From assembly GCA_021640185.1 (NCBI GenBank), contig JAJXDX010000016.1, positions 3,028 to 10,709 on the forward strand: 7,682 nt of DNA, written 5' to 3'. The notes under the pieces were generated by a model. That model was given only the letters and a program-made list of their open reading frames with translations, made no database searches and was not told where the DNA came from. This stretch comes from Oscillospiraceae bacterium. Lineage in GTDB: Bacteria; Bacillota; Clostridia; Oscillospirales; Acutalibacteraceae. This document shows positions 1 through 7,350 of the stretch, one piece after another; within the stretch, counting starts at the first letter, position 1, and every line of letters starts with the position of its first letter. A program made the translations under genes and the position numbers.

Positions 1-2470
1 GAGCGACACCGGTCACCGGTGCGTCGGTCTTGCCGTCGTCCGGCTGGTCGGGATCTTTCTTGCCGTCATCGGGCTGCTCGGGGTCTTTTTTGCCGTCATC
101 GGGCTGCTCGGGATCTTTTTTGCCGTCGTCCGGCTGCTCCGGCTCGACATAGGTCGGATCGAGCGTCTTGTCATACGCGCCGATCTGATACGCGGCCGGA
201 TCGAGATAGATGTTGTTGTGGTCGCCGTTCTTCGTCGTGCCCTGCACGCAGAAGCGCACCGCGGCGCCCTTCTTCAGTGCAAGGTTCAGATCCGGCATCG
301 TCGTGAACTGCTCGTCGATGTTCAGCTCCAGCGGGCGGCCGTTCTCCGGCCACACGGTCACGCCGTCCACCTCGATCCACACCTTGATGGGATCGGACTT
401 GGCCTGCCCGTCCCAGATGCCGATGCGGTCGGTCACCTCGCCGCCGGTCAGCAGCCACGTAGCTTCCGCCGGCGCGACGAAGGTCAGCGCAGCGACGGGG
501 TTCTTGGTGTCGGCATAATAGCCGGAATTGAGCGCGTGCACATACTTGCCCTCAAGGAAGTTGGCAGTCTGGATGGTCGTGGACGGATAGTTGCCGCCGT
601 CGCTGACCTGATAGCCGCCCCAGCTCATGATCTGGGCGGCGATGGACGTTTCGAAGCGCAGCGCCGTGCCCTCCTCGATGCTGCCCGTGATGCCGTCGAC
701 GCGGTATTGCAGCTTCCACGGGATATCGTAGGCATAGGAGGAGAAATCGAACGCCTTGTCCTTGTCCGCGCCGTCGCCGCACTCGGTCACGGCGTTTTTG
801 ATCACGTCGACGCTGTCGATCCCTTCGCCCAGCACCGTCAGACGCACGGCCGCCTCGTTCGAGGTGTTCTTGCCGTCGCTCGCCGTGAAGGTGAAGGTAT
901 CGATACCGGTATAGCCCTCGGCCGGCGTGTAGGTCACGGTGTCGTTCTCCGGCACGGCCGTACCGTGCGCGGGCTGCTTGACCAGCGTATAGGTCAGCGC
1001 CGTGCCGTTATCGTCCTTCGCTTTCAGCGTGATGACGGCAGCGGTATCTTTTTTGACCTTGACGGATGCGTTCTGCGCCACAGGCGCGACATTTTTATCC
1101 ACCGTGATCTCGGCCGTGATCTCCACGTTGTCCGTACCGTCGGCAACGGTGGCCACGAAGGTGTCCTTGCCGGTGTAGCCGTCCGCCGGGACATAGGTGA
1201 ACGCGCCGTCCGCCGCCAAGGTCAGCGTACCGTGCGCGGGCTGCGTCCCCACCGACGCGGTCAGCGCATCACCGTCCGCATCGCCGAGCTCCAGCGAGGC
1301 GGAGAGCGTTTCGCCCTCCAGCACGGAGAAGACGGTCCTTCCCGCCGTGGGCTTTTGGTTTTGCACGATCGTGACGTTCACCGTGCCGGTCGCGGAGGCG
1401 CCGGCAGCATCGGTCACGGTGTAGGTGAAGGTGTCGGTCTGCCCGGCCGTCCCGGCCGCGGCAGTGTAGGTGAAGCGGCCGTCGCTCTCGATCGCGGCGC
1501 TGCCGTGCGCCGGCGCGTCCGCAAGGACGTAGGTCAGCGTGTCGCCCGCGTCCGCGTCATTGCCCGGCAGCGTGCCGGACGCGGACTTCCCGGCCGAGCA
1601 GGTGATGGCCAGATCACCGGCCGTCGGGGCGTTGTTGTCTGTGTTCGTGACCGTCGGGAAGAGGCGCACGGCCATCAGCCAGTTCTCGAGGCCGCTCGTG
1701 CCCCGGAAATCGACGATGAAGCGGATGCGTTCGCCCTGCTTCAGCTCGACATCCGTCAGCGTCGGGAAGTCGACGGAACCGTTGTCCTTCGTGATGTAGG
1801 CATAGTCCGCATCGGCCGGCCACAGCTTCGTTTTGCCGGAAGGGACATAGGTGTCCATGTCCGCATCCTTGGCCATCCTGTGGATCGCAAAGCCGTACCT
1901 GACCGTGCTGTCCGGCGAAACGTACTGCCCGTCGTTATATTCCTCGCCGCCGGGGAAGTATTTGGGGTGCATCGGCCGGAAGGTGTCTGCGCCCTCGGCC
2001 GGGGCGAGCGTGTACTTGCCGTCCTTCGGCACGATGTAGGTGAAGCAGACCGCCGGGAAATTGCTCGGGTCGCCCAGCAGATACGGCATCCCGCACTGGA
2101 TCTGCGCCTGCCCGTCGTTGCCGTTGTTCCAGTCCACACCGAAGATGAAGTTCTGGATCGAGTTGCCGCCCCACGTGTCCGTTTTCATCTGCTTGAAGGG
2201 ATAGAACCCGTCCCACTCGGGGTTCGCATCGTAATACTGGATGCGCCACGGGAAGTCGCCGAACAGGTCGTCCTGCGAAGTCTCGTTATTGCCCGTCCAG
2301 CCGTGGTTTTTGTCCTCGAAATACTCGCGCATATAGTCCGCCATCCCAAGCGGACTGCTCGGATCCGGTTTTTCGGTCAGTGCGCCGGGCGTCAGCGCCG
2401 CGAACGCACCGGTGGCGATCAGCACCGCGGCAGTACCCACGGCAACGATCTTTTTGCGGATAGAAAACAT
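1..2470 (-). CDS. Large secreted multidomain surface protein, cadherin-like repeats (3' end outside window)
   Basis: This frame is open from an ATG at 2470 to the left edge (823 codons, no stop), so the C-terminus is missing. An AGGAGG ribosome site lies 9 nt before the ATG. Residues 1-25 form a signal peptide: RKK, a hydrophobic stretch, then GAFA-A. Residues about 68-275 are a Trp/Tyr/Gly-rich, probably beta-sandwich module. Residues about 280-547 are three tandem domains of roughly 90 residues, each with the signature (Q/A)PAHG-T...FTY.PA..GYTG.DTF, typical of the bacterial cadherin-like/Ig-like tandem-95 family (Big_9 or Cadherin_5 type). Residues about 570-770 look like a second copy of the first module. 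A 10-residue acidic stalk repeat and the motif APVTG follow. I see no catalytic domain, so an adhesin or glycan-binding role is inferred. It has its own promoter and structured leader. The architecture is well supported; the exact function is unknown. Confidence 0.88.
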   Translation of the reverse strand, partial: MFSIRKKIVAVGTAAVLIATGAFAALTPGALTEKPDPSSPLGMADYMREYFEDKNHGWTGNNETSQDDLFGDFPWRIQYYDANPEWDGFYPFKQMKTDTWGGNSIQNFIFGVDWNNGNDGQAQIQCGMPYLLGDPSNFPAVCFTYIVPKDGKYTLAPAEGADTFRPMHPKYFPGGEEYNDGQYVSPDSTVRYGFAIHRMAKDADMDTYVPSGKTKLWPADADYAYITKDNGSVDFPTLTDVELKQGERIRFIVDFRGTSGLENWLMAVRLFPTVTNTDNNAPTAGDLAITCSAGKSASGTLPGNDADAGDTLTYVLADAPAHGSAAIESDGRFTYTAAAGTAGQTDTFTYTVTDAAGASATGTVNVTIVQNQKPTAGRTVFSVLEGETLSASLELGDADGDALTASVGTQPAHGTLTLAADGAFTYVPADGYTGKDTFVATVADGTDNVEITAEITVDKNVAPVAQNASVKVKKDTAAVITLKAKDDNGTALTYTLVKQPAHGTAVPENDTVTYTPAEGYTGIDTFTFTASDGKNTSNEAAVRLTVLGEGIDSVDVIKNAVTECGDGADKDKAFDFSSYAYDIPWKLQYRVDGITGSIEEGTALRFETSIAAQIMSWGGYQVSDGGNYPSTTIQTANFLEGKYVHALNSGYYADTKNPVAALTFVAPAEATWLLTGGEVTDRIGIWDGQAKSDPIKVWIEVDGVTVWPENGRPLELNIDEQFTTMPDLNLALKKGAAVRFCVQGTTKNGDHNNIYLDPAAYQIGAYDKTLDPTYVEPEQPDDGKKDPEQPDDGKKDPEQPDDGKKDPDQPDDGKTDAPVTGVA
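29..148 (-). repeat. Four 30-bp units encoding a PEQPDDGK-type stalk
   Basis: Four in-frame 30-bp units (119-148, 89-118, 59-88, 29-58) encode VEPEQPDDGK, KDPEQPDDGK, KDPEQPDDGK and KDPDQPDDGK. The two central units differ at only two bases, and both differences are synonymous, so this tract looks recently copied and may vary in copy number between strains. Acidic Pro-rich repeats like this form extended wall-spanning linkers just before a C-terminal anchor in Gram-positive surface proteins. Confidence 0.9.
830..1633 (-). repeat. Three tandem cadherin/Ig-like domains within the surface protein
   Basis: Protein residues about 280-372, 373-459 and 460-547 are three successive domains. Each opens with an Asn/Lys-x-x-Pro-(T/V)A segment (NNAPTAG, NQKPTAG, KNVAPVAQ). 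Each carries a D-x-D/G-D..LTY strand, a PAHG(S/T) turn, a FTY or VTY strand and a TDTF or GKDTF/GIDTF strand, and ends with an alternating V/T strand. The copies are diverged at DNA level, so they are old domain repeats and not a recent tandem duplication. Such domains usually act as spacers or adhesion units in secreted bacterial proteins. Several Asp-rich turns could bind calcium, which is inference only. Confidence 0.85.
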
Positions 2471-2494
2471 CGGTCTTTCCCTCCTCGTTTTTTT

Positions 2495-2554
2495 CGGGAA
2501 CACCGTTCCCGGAAGGTCTGATGCGCCGTCTGCGGCACGCAGAACGGCGGCATC
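2495..2554 (-). promoter_or_regulatory. Structured 5' leader with two stem-loops before the surface-protein gene
   Basis: The predicted transcript starts near 2560, so the leader is about 90 nt. Stem-loop I (2554-2520) pairs GATGC/GCATC, GCCGT/ACGGC and CTGCG/CGCAG around a 3-nt loop, with two single-nucleotide bulges (15 base pairs). Stem-loop II (2511-2495) is a perfect 7-bp stem, CGGGAAC/GTTCCCG, with loop GGT; it is followed by seven A residues and the ribosome site. There is no U-tract, so neither is a terminator. A stem starting a few nucleotides from the 5' end often protects mRNA from decay. A regulatory role is also possible but unproven. Confidence 0.6.
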
Positions 2555-2566
2555 TGCCATGGTCTT

Positions 2567-2595
2567 ATTATACCGCGGCAGGACGTTCCGGCGAA
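2567..2595 (-). promoter_or_regulatory. Promoter for the surface-protein gene
   Basis: A perfect -10 hexamer TATAAT lies at 2572-2567 on the minus strand, 97 bp before the ATG at 2470. The -35 is poor: the best fits are TTCGCC at 17 bp or TTTCGC at 18 bp upstream. The upstream sequence (2600-2637) is A/T-rich, which could help polymerase binding. The weak -35 would fit an activator-dependent promoter, but I see no convincing operator. Confidence 0.6.
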
Positions 2596-2640
2596 ATAGT
2601 CGATTTCTTTGCTTTTATATAAGAATTTTTATCTTTCCCG

Positions 2641-2662
2641 CCGCCGGCCGATCGGCCGCCGG
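2641..2662 (-). terminator. GC-rich palindrome directly after the sensor operon (weak terminator or mRNA-end stem)
   Basis: A 22-nt near-perfect palindrome begins immediately after the TGA of the solute-binding-protein gene. Ten of eleven pairs match, centred on GGCCGATCGGCC. On the minus-strand transcript it is followed by GGGAAAGAT and a mixed A/T tract and not by a U-run. It is therefore not a textbook intrinsic terminator. It may give partial termination or protect the 3' end of the operon message. Confidence 0.35.
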
Positions 2663-4114
2663 TCAGCCGCCGATCAGCGGCTCGCGCAGGTCGTCGAGCG
2701 CGCGCACGCGGGCAAGGATATCCTGCACGCTGACGCTGGCGGACGCCACCTCGGCATAGTAGGCGGCCAAACGGCGATCCATCTGCCGCACATGCCAGCC
2801 GGTGTGGTCGACCGGAAGGATGACCCGCTCCTCGGCCGTGATGTCCCGCACACGGTCGGTCACGGCGGTCAGGTACGGGACGCATACGCCGTCGCGCGAC
2901 AAAAACGGGAAGGCGGCGATGCCGCTTTGGCGCAAAGCAGCCGCGGGATCCGCCTGCAGCCGCTCCAGCGTGCCGCGCAGCGGCACGACCGTGCCGTTGG
3001 CCTCCACCCAGTCCTCGTCCTCGATGCCGTACATGAAGGTACGGCTGGCTTCGGCAGAGGAGAGGGTCAGCAGCAGCCGCGCGGCCTCGTCACGCGGCGT
3101 GCGGCGGCTGACGAACGTTTCGTACATCCCCAGACGGCTGTACGCTTTCAGGTACCCGCCGTCCGCGAACGGCGGATCGATCCGCTTGAAGCGGGCGCGC
3201 GGCACGCGGCGACCGAACGCCTCGATCGGTGCGGACGGCCCGATGTAGACGAACACGTTGTGCTGCAGCAGTTCCTCCAGCCGCTCGGCGCTGTGCTCCT
3301 CAAAGATCGGATAGGCGCAAAACGGCTCCAGCCGGTCGAAAAACGACAGCACCTGTGTCAGCTGCGGCGAATAGATCCGGTGGAACGTGGCGCCGCCGTC
3401 GCGGTAAACGGGCATCAGCCCGCAAAAATGCTCCACGGTGGCAAAGCCGCTGTTCTCGATGCCGAACACGATCGGCACCAATTCGCCGCTGCCGGACAGC
3501 CGCCCGTCCTGCATCAGTTCGGTCAGCTGCTCCAGCGCCCGGCAGAACCGCTCCGGCGTGTCCATCGCCGGGTCGCCCAGCAGGGAGGCGTACTCCTCGC
3601 GGATGTACACGCCCTCCGAGGCGATAAGCGCGCCGCCGTCCGCCTGATACCCGCCGGGCAGCGAGCGCAGGTGTCCGTCCGCGTCCGCGTAGGCGGCGCG
3701 GATCTTCTCCGGGATGCTGTCGAACAGCTCGGCGGACAGTTCGTCGATCGCCCACACGCTGCCGGAGCCCAAGATCTTCTCGCGCAGCAGGGAGCGGGCG
3801 GGCACGGTCAGCAGATCCGGCAGCTGATCGGCCGCCAGCAGGCGGGCGATCAGCCGCTCGGTGTCCTCGCTTACCGTGCGGATGTCGATCTGCGGCAGGT
3901 CGCTTACGGTGCGCAGCACCGCCTCAGCGGCGCGGCCGCCGAGGCCCGCGCTGTCGTCCGCCGGGCGGTCGTCCGCGATCAGCCACGTCCGGCTCTCCTT
4001 TGCCGGGGAAGGCTCGGCCGCGGGGCTGCTGCCGCAGCCCCCGGCCGGCAGCAGCGCAAGGATCAGCGCCGCGCACGCCACGGCAAAACGGCGCAGGGCA
4101 GCGGGTCTGCTCAT
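2663..4114 (-). CDS. Lipoprotein solute-binding protein encoded in the sensor operon
   Basis: The product is 483 aa, normal for a family-1-type (sugar) extracellular solute-binding protein. The start at 4114 is chosen because its ATG overlaps the kinase stop as ATGA, and AAAGGAG sits 8 nt upstream; a longer frame back to 4207 lies inside the kinase gene and lacks such a site. Residues 1-26 are a lipoprotein signal (RRF, then a hydrophobic core) with lipobox AGG-Cys27 and a Ser/Ala/Pro/Glu-rich tether. Family-like segments are LPDLLTV (98-104), in the position of the usual 'LPDv' strand, and VYIREEY (169-175) followed by LLGDPAMDTPERFCRAL, the classic binding-protein helix. No permease or ATPase gene is in this operon; both other members are signalling proteins. 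I therefore infer a role as ligand-sensing partner of the kinase, with an orphan transporter-binding role as the alternative. The ligand cannot be told from sequence. Confidence 0.85.
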   Translation of the reverse strand: MSRPAALRRFAVACAALILALLPAGGCGSSPAAEPSPAKESRTWLIADDRPADDSAGLGGRAAEAVLRTVSDLPQIDIRTVSEDTERLIARLLAADQLPDLLTVPARSLLREKILGSGSVWAIDELSAELFDSIPEKIRAAYADADGHLRSLPGGYQADGGALIASEGVYIREEYASLLGDPAMDTPERFCRALEQLTELMQDGRLSGSGELVPIVFGIENSGFATVEHFCGLMPVYRDGGATFHRIYSPQLTQVLSFFDRLEPFCAYPIFEEHSAERLEELLQHNVFVYIGPSAPIEAFGRRVPRARFKRIDPPFADGGYLKAYSRLGMYETFVSRRTPRDEAARLLLTLSSAEASRTFMYGIEDEDWVEANGTVVPLRGTLERLQADPAAALRQSGIAAFPFLSRDGVCVPYLTAVTDRVRDITAEERVILPVDHTGWHVRQMDRRLAAYYAEVASASVSVQDILARVRALDDLREPLIGG

Positions 4115-5880
4115 CGTTCCTTCTCCTTTCCTGCGGACAGCGGCGCGGCAGGCTCGTCCTCCCGCTCCTGCGGCTGCCGGTACATGGCGGGGATGCGCAC
4201 GGTGCACAGCGTGCCGCCCTCCACGGGCGCCACGGTCACCCCGTAGGCCGGGCCGAACAGCAGCCGCAGCCGCTCGTCGACGTTATACAGGCCGTAGCCG
4301 CGCGTCTTTTTGCGCAAGGCGCCGTCCACGGCCTGCGGGTCGATCGGCTGCCCGGTGTTGAACACCGTGAACACCAGCCCGTCGCCCTCCCGCCGCGCGC
4401 ACAGCCGGATCAGGTGCGCACCGTCCCTGTCCGGCGCGCGGTCGACGCCGTGCTTGACGGCGTTCTCCAGCAGCGGCTGGAGCATCAGGTTGATCGTGAC
4501 CAGATCGTCCAGCCCCGGCTCGATCTGCTGCTCGAAAACGAAGCGGTCGTCGTGCAGCTCCCGCTGCAGATCCATGTACGCGGCTGCGTTCTTCAGCTCG
4601 TCCGCCACGGTGCTGGTGTTGCGCCCGCGGTTCAAACACGTGCGGTAATACTCGGACAGCCGCGTGATGATATAGGACGAATGCTCATCCCCGCGCATGA
4701 TGGCATACCAGTTGAGGTTGTCCAGACAGTTGTACAAAAAGTGCGGGTCGATCTGCGCCTGCAGGGCCTTGAACTCGGAATCCCGCTGCGCCAATTTGCT
4801 CTCGTACACGTCATAGACCAGCACCTCCAATTCGGACACCATCTGCTCGAAGGCGCGGCCCAGCTGGCCGATCTCGTCATCCTGCGCGTCGGCAGGCTCG
4901 ATCAGCCAGTTGCCCTTGGACACCTTTTTCATCTGCCGGATCAAAAATTCGATCCGGCTGGCGAAGTTCGCGGACAGCAGATAGGCCAGCACCCCGATCA
5001 GCAGCGCGCCGACCGTCGCGGCGGTCACGGTCAGGATCACGATGTGGCGGATGCTCCGCTGCACCGCCGCATACGACCCGATCACATACACCGTCCACGA
5101 AAGCGACGGCAGCGTCCGCGCCGAAAACAGGTAGGCCGCGCCGTTGTAGGTGACCAGCTCGCTTTGCGCGTGCTCGAGGAAGGAGAGCGGCATCATCCCC
5201 GTGGTCATCACGTCGCGCACCATCGCGATCACCACGCCGTGGGCGGCGTCCGCCACCACGACGCCGTGGTCGCCGCTGTCGCCGAGGAACGCCTCGTCGA
5301 AGAACCCCTGCTTGTCGAACGTGACCACCACGCGGGCGACCTGCCGATCCGCGTACAGATCCGGCACGGCATACACGGCCAGCAGCTCGTCCTCGGTCGA
5401 GAACCAAAAGCTGCCTGCGTCATCCCCGCCGTTCGCGCTCTGCGCCCGGTCCGCCAGTTCTTCCAATGTGCGGTCGTTATAGCGCAGGCCGAGGTCGCCG
5501 GACAGCAGCAGATCCAGCCGCCGCACACTGGCGGAGGCCAGCCGCAGCCGGGTCAGCCGTTCGCCGGCGTACAGGCGCAATTCGCCGATCTGGACGCGCC
5601 CGTTTTGCAGCGCGGTCAGCTGCAGCAGCAATTCGTCGTCGAAAACGACGGCGTCGATGGCCTCGCTGCAGCGGCGCTGCACCGCGCCGATCTGCGCGGC
5701 GGCGCGGTCGGCACGGTCGTCGATCCGGCTGCGCATCTGCCCGTGCAGCGAGTTGCGCGCGATCTGGCACGCCACCGTGCCCAGCACCACGATCGGCACC
5801 ACCGACACGGCAAGGAAGCTGATAAACAGCTTCGTGCGCAGCTTGGCGCGCCGGAACGCCCGGTAGGCCCGGCGGATCAT
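4111..5880 (-). CDS. YesM-type sensor histidine kinase
   Basis: The product is 589 aa, usual for this family. Order: cytoplasmic basic tail; TM1 about 18-38; extracellular region about 40-278 (two-lobed, Cache-like by length and pattern, inferred); TM2 about 279-303; HAMP about 304-360; then a His_kinase domain (LytS/YesM class, PF06580) with phospho-acceptor His380 in DPHFLYN. An HATPase_c domain follows with the N-box LLENAVKHG (Asn473) and a glycine box RGYGLYN (527-533). The G1 box reads FNTGQPI where DxGxG is usual. The ATG at 5880 overlaps the regulator stop (ATGA), with GGAGG 7 nt upstream. The kinase is expected to autophosphorylate and pass phosphate to Asp54 of the upstream-encoded regulator. 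The charged tail after residue 565 (QEREDEPA...GKEKER) is an unremarkable extension whose codons also carry the next gene's ribosome site. Confidence 0.95.
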   Translation of the reverse strand: MIRRAYRAFRRAKLRTKLFISFLAVSVVPIVVLGTVACQIARNSLHGQMRSRIDDRADRAAAQIGAVQRRCSEAIDAVVFDDELLLQLTALQNGRVQIGELRLYAGERLTRLRLASASVRRLDLLLSGDLGLRYNDRTLEELADRAQSANGGDDAGSFWFSTEDELLAVYAVPDLYADRQVARVVVTFDKQGFFDEAFLGDSGDHGVVVADAAHGVVIAMVRDVMTTGMMPLSFLEHAQSELVTYNGAAYLFSARTLPSLSWTVYVIGSYAAVQRSIRHIVILTVTAATVGALLIGVLAYLLSANFASRIEFLIRQMKKVSKGNWLIEPADAQDDEIGQLGRAFEQMVSELEVLVYDVYESKLAQRDSEFKALQAQIDPHFLYNCLDNLNWYAIMRGDEHSSYIITRLSEYYRTCLNRGRNTSTVADELKNAAAYMDLQRELHDDRFVFEQQIEPGLDDLVTINLMLQPLLENAVKHGVDRAPDRDGAHLIRLCARREGDGLVFTVFNTGQPIDPQAVDGALRKKTRGYGLYNVDERLRLLFGPAYGVTVAPVEGGTLCTVRIPAMYRQPQEREDEPAAPLSAGKEKER

Positions 5881-7307
5881 TCCCCGTCCTCCCGGAACTT
5901 CGCCGGTGTTTTGCCGGTGTAATTTTTGAACAGCAGACAGAAATAGGACGAGTTGAGATACCCCACCATCTCGGACACCGTCACGATCTTGATGTCGGTG
6001 GTGCGCAGCAGCTCCTTGGCCTTCTCCAGCCGGAACATCGTCAGGTATTTGATGAAATTGCGTCCCGTTTCCTTTTTGAAATAAAAGCTGAGATAGCTCG
6101 GCGACAGCTGCACGCGGTCGGCGATCTGCTCCAGACTGATATCGTGCATATACTCCTGCTCCACGAAGCCCAGCACGCGGCGGATGATGCTCTGCCCGCC
6201 GTCCTCGTCGGCGATCGCCTCGTCCAAAATGTCCACCATGACCTCGCGCAGTTCATCGGCGTTCGGGCAGCGGAACACCCGCTCCGCATATGCGGAAACG
6301 CGCCCGGCGGGCAATTGCGGATCGTGCTGCGTGCAGCAATGGATCAGGTTGCTGCACAGGTGCTTGACATACAGCGGGGAGAGAGCGCCGCACGCCGCCA
6401 GATCGTCGAAGAACTGCCGCGTTTCGGCGATGGCGCGCGCCTTATCGCCGCGGCGGATGCAGCCCTCGATGCTGTTGCTGCGCTCGGTCAGATCCGGCGC
6501 GGGCGCGCCCGGCTGCGTTTTGCTCCCGGCGCTGAGCACCCGGCTGTCCGGGGAGAAAAAGCGCATCTCCAGCGCCGCGTCCGCACGGGCATACGCGTCG
6601 GTCAGCTGCTGCGGCGTGTTCACCGGGCCGCCCAGCACCACCGTCGCGTCGATGCCGCGCTCCTCACGCACGCGATGGCAAAATTCCTGCGCGCGCTCGC
6701 GCAGAACGGCGCTGCCCGGCATGATCGCGGCGGCTTGGAACTCGTTTAGGCTGACGCAAAGCTCCGGGTGCAGCACCTGCTCCACCAGTTGCGCCGCCGG
6801 ATGCTCCGCATCCGCGAACAGCGGAGCGGACAGCTCGATCAGCAGCAGCTCGCCGTCCACCGTCAGTTCGTCCTCCGGCGCGCGGCCGAGCAAGAGCAGC
6901 TGCGTCAGCTGCTCCTCCCGCCGCTCGCGCCGGCCGCGGCGGCAGTCCGCCAGCACCTCTTCCATCAGCGTGCGGAACTCCTCCACCTTCATCGGCTTCA
7001 GCAGATAATGCCGCACGCCGTACTGCATGGCCTGCCGCGCGTACTCGAACTCGCGGTACGCGCTGTAGATGATGAAGGTCAGCTCCGGCCGGATCTGCTG
7101 TGCCTGCCGGATCAGCTCGATCCCGTTCTCGCCCGGCATCCGGATGTCCGTGAACAGGATGTCCGGCTCCCGCTCGCGCAGAAGCGTCAGCGCCTGCGCC
7201 GCCGACGAGGCCAAGATCGGCTCGATCGGCAGCTTGAACTGCCGGAGCAGATACGCCACCCCTTCGCGGTCGATCCGCTCGTCGTCTACGATCAGCATCC
7301 CGATCAT
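5877..7307 (-). CDS. YesN-type AraC-family response regulator
   Basis: The product is 476 aa from the ATG at 7307. The receiver domain spans about 1-120, with acidic pair Asp8/Asp9 (VDDE), phospho-acceptor Asp54 in FTDIRMP, and Lys104 in LLKPMK. A middle region of about 240 residues (130-370) has no motif I recognise, as is usual in YesN-like proteins. The last 105 residues are an AraC/XylS double helix-turn-helix: ISLEQIADRVQLSPSYLSFYF, split here as ISLEQIADRV and LSPSYLSFYFKK, then the second signature GYLNSSYFCLLFK and TGKTPAKFR. Two earlier in-frame ATGs (7391, 7325) are rejected: 7307 has AAGGAGG 8 nt upstream, and 7391 lies upstream of the promoter. Its phosphorylated form should bind DNA and control nearby sugar-uptake or surface genes; the target is inferred. 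Confidence 0.95.
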   Translation of the reverse strand: MIGMLIVDDERIDREGVAYLLRQFKLPIEPILASSAAQALTLLREREPDILFTDIRMPGENGIELIRQAQQIRPELTFIIYSAYREFEYARQAMQYGVRHYLLKPMKVEEFRTLMEEVLADCRRGRRERREEQLTQLLLLGRAPEDELTVDGELLLIELSAPLFADAEHPAAQLVEQVLHPELCVSLNEFQAAAIMPGSAVLRERAQEFCHRVREERGIDATVVLGGPVNTPQQLTDAYARADAALEMRFFSPDSRVLSAGSKTQPGAPAPDLTERSNSIEGCIRRGDKARAIAETRQFFDDLAACGALSPLYVKHLCSNLIHCCTQHDPQLPAGRVSAYAERVFRCPNADELREVMVDILDEAIADEDGGQSIIRRVLGFVEQEYMHDISLEQIADRVQLSPSYLSFYFKKETGRNFIKYLTMFRLEKAKELLRTTDIKIVTVSEMVGYLNSSYFCLLFKNYTGKTPAKFREDGE

Positions 7308-7315
7308 CGCCCGTT

Positions 7316-7322
7316 CCTCCTT
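7316..7322 (-). promoter_or_regulatory. Ribosome site that sets the response-regulator start
   Basis: AAGGAGG on the minus strand lies 8 nt before the ATG at 7307, an ideal spacing. It overlaps the alternative ATG at 7325, which has no comparable site in front of it, so 7307 is the preferred start. Confidence 0.8.
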
Positions 7323-7350
7323 CATGCCTCTGCCGCTGTCCTCACGCTCT

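Noticed and set aside
2495..2511. GGGAAC-GGT-GTTCCC as a LexA (SOS) box
   Set aside because: The Gram-positive LexA site has GAAC and GTTC separated by 4 bases; here the gap is 3, and the element lies in the transcribed leader as a stem-loop. An operator for another repressor is not excluded.
218..2521. A 767-codon open frame on the plus strand
   Set aside because: It is antisense to the surface-protein gene. The minus-strand frame has a signal peptide, ribosome site, promoter and recognisable repeated domains, while the plus frame is rich in Arg/His/Val with no domain and no ribosome site.
4115..4207. N-terminal extension of the solute-binding protein to the ATG at 4207
   Set aside because: The extra 31 residues are Arg/Ala-rich, lie inside the kinase gene, and would bury the lipoprotein signal; the 4114 ATG has a ribosome site and coupling overlap.
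2609..5922. Two long plus-strand frames (545 and 640 codons) over the binding-protein and kinase genes
   Set aside because: They overlap each other and are exactly antisense to genes with clear family motifs. Composition (Arg, Gln, His, Ala) is that of a GC-rich shadow frame.
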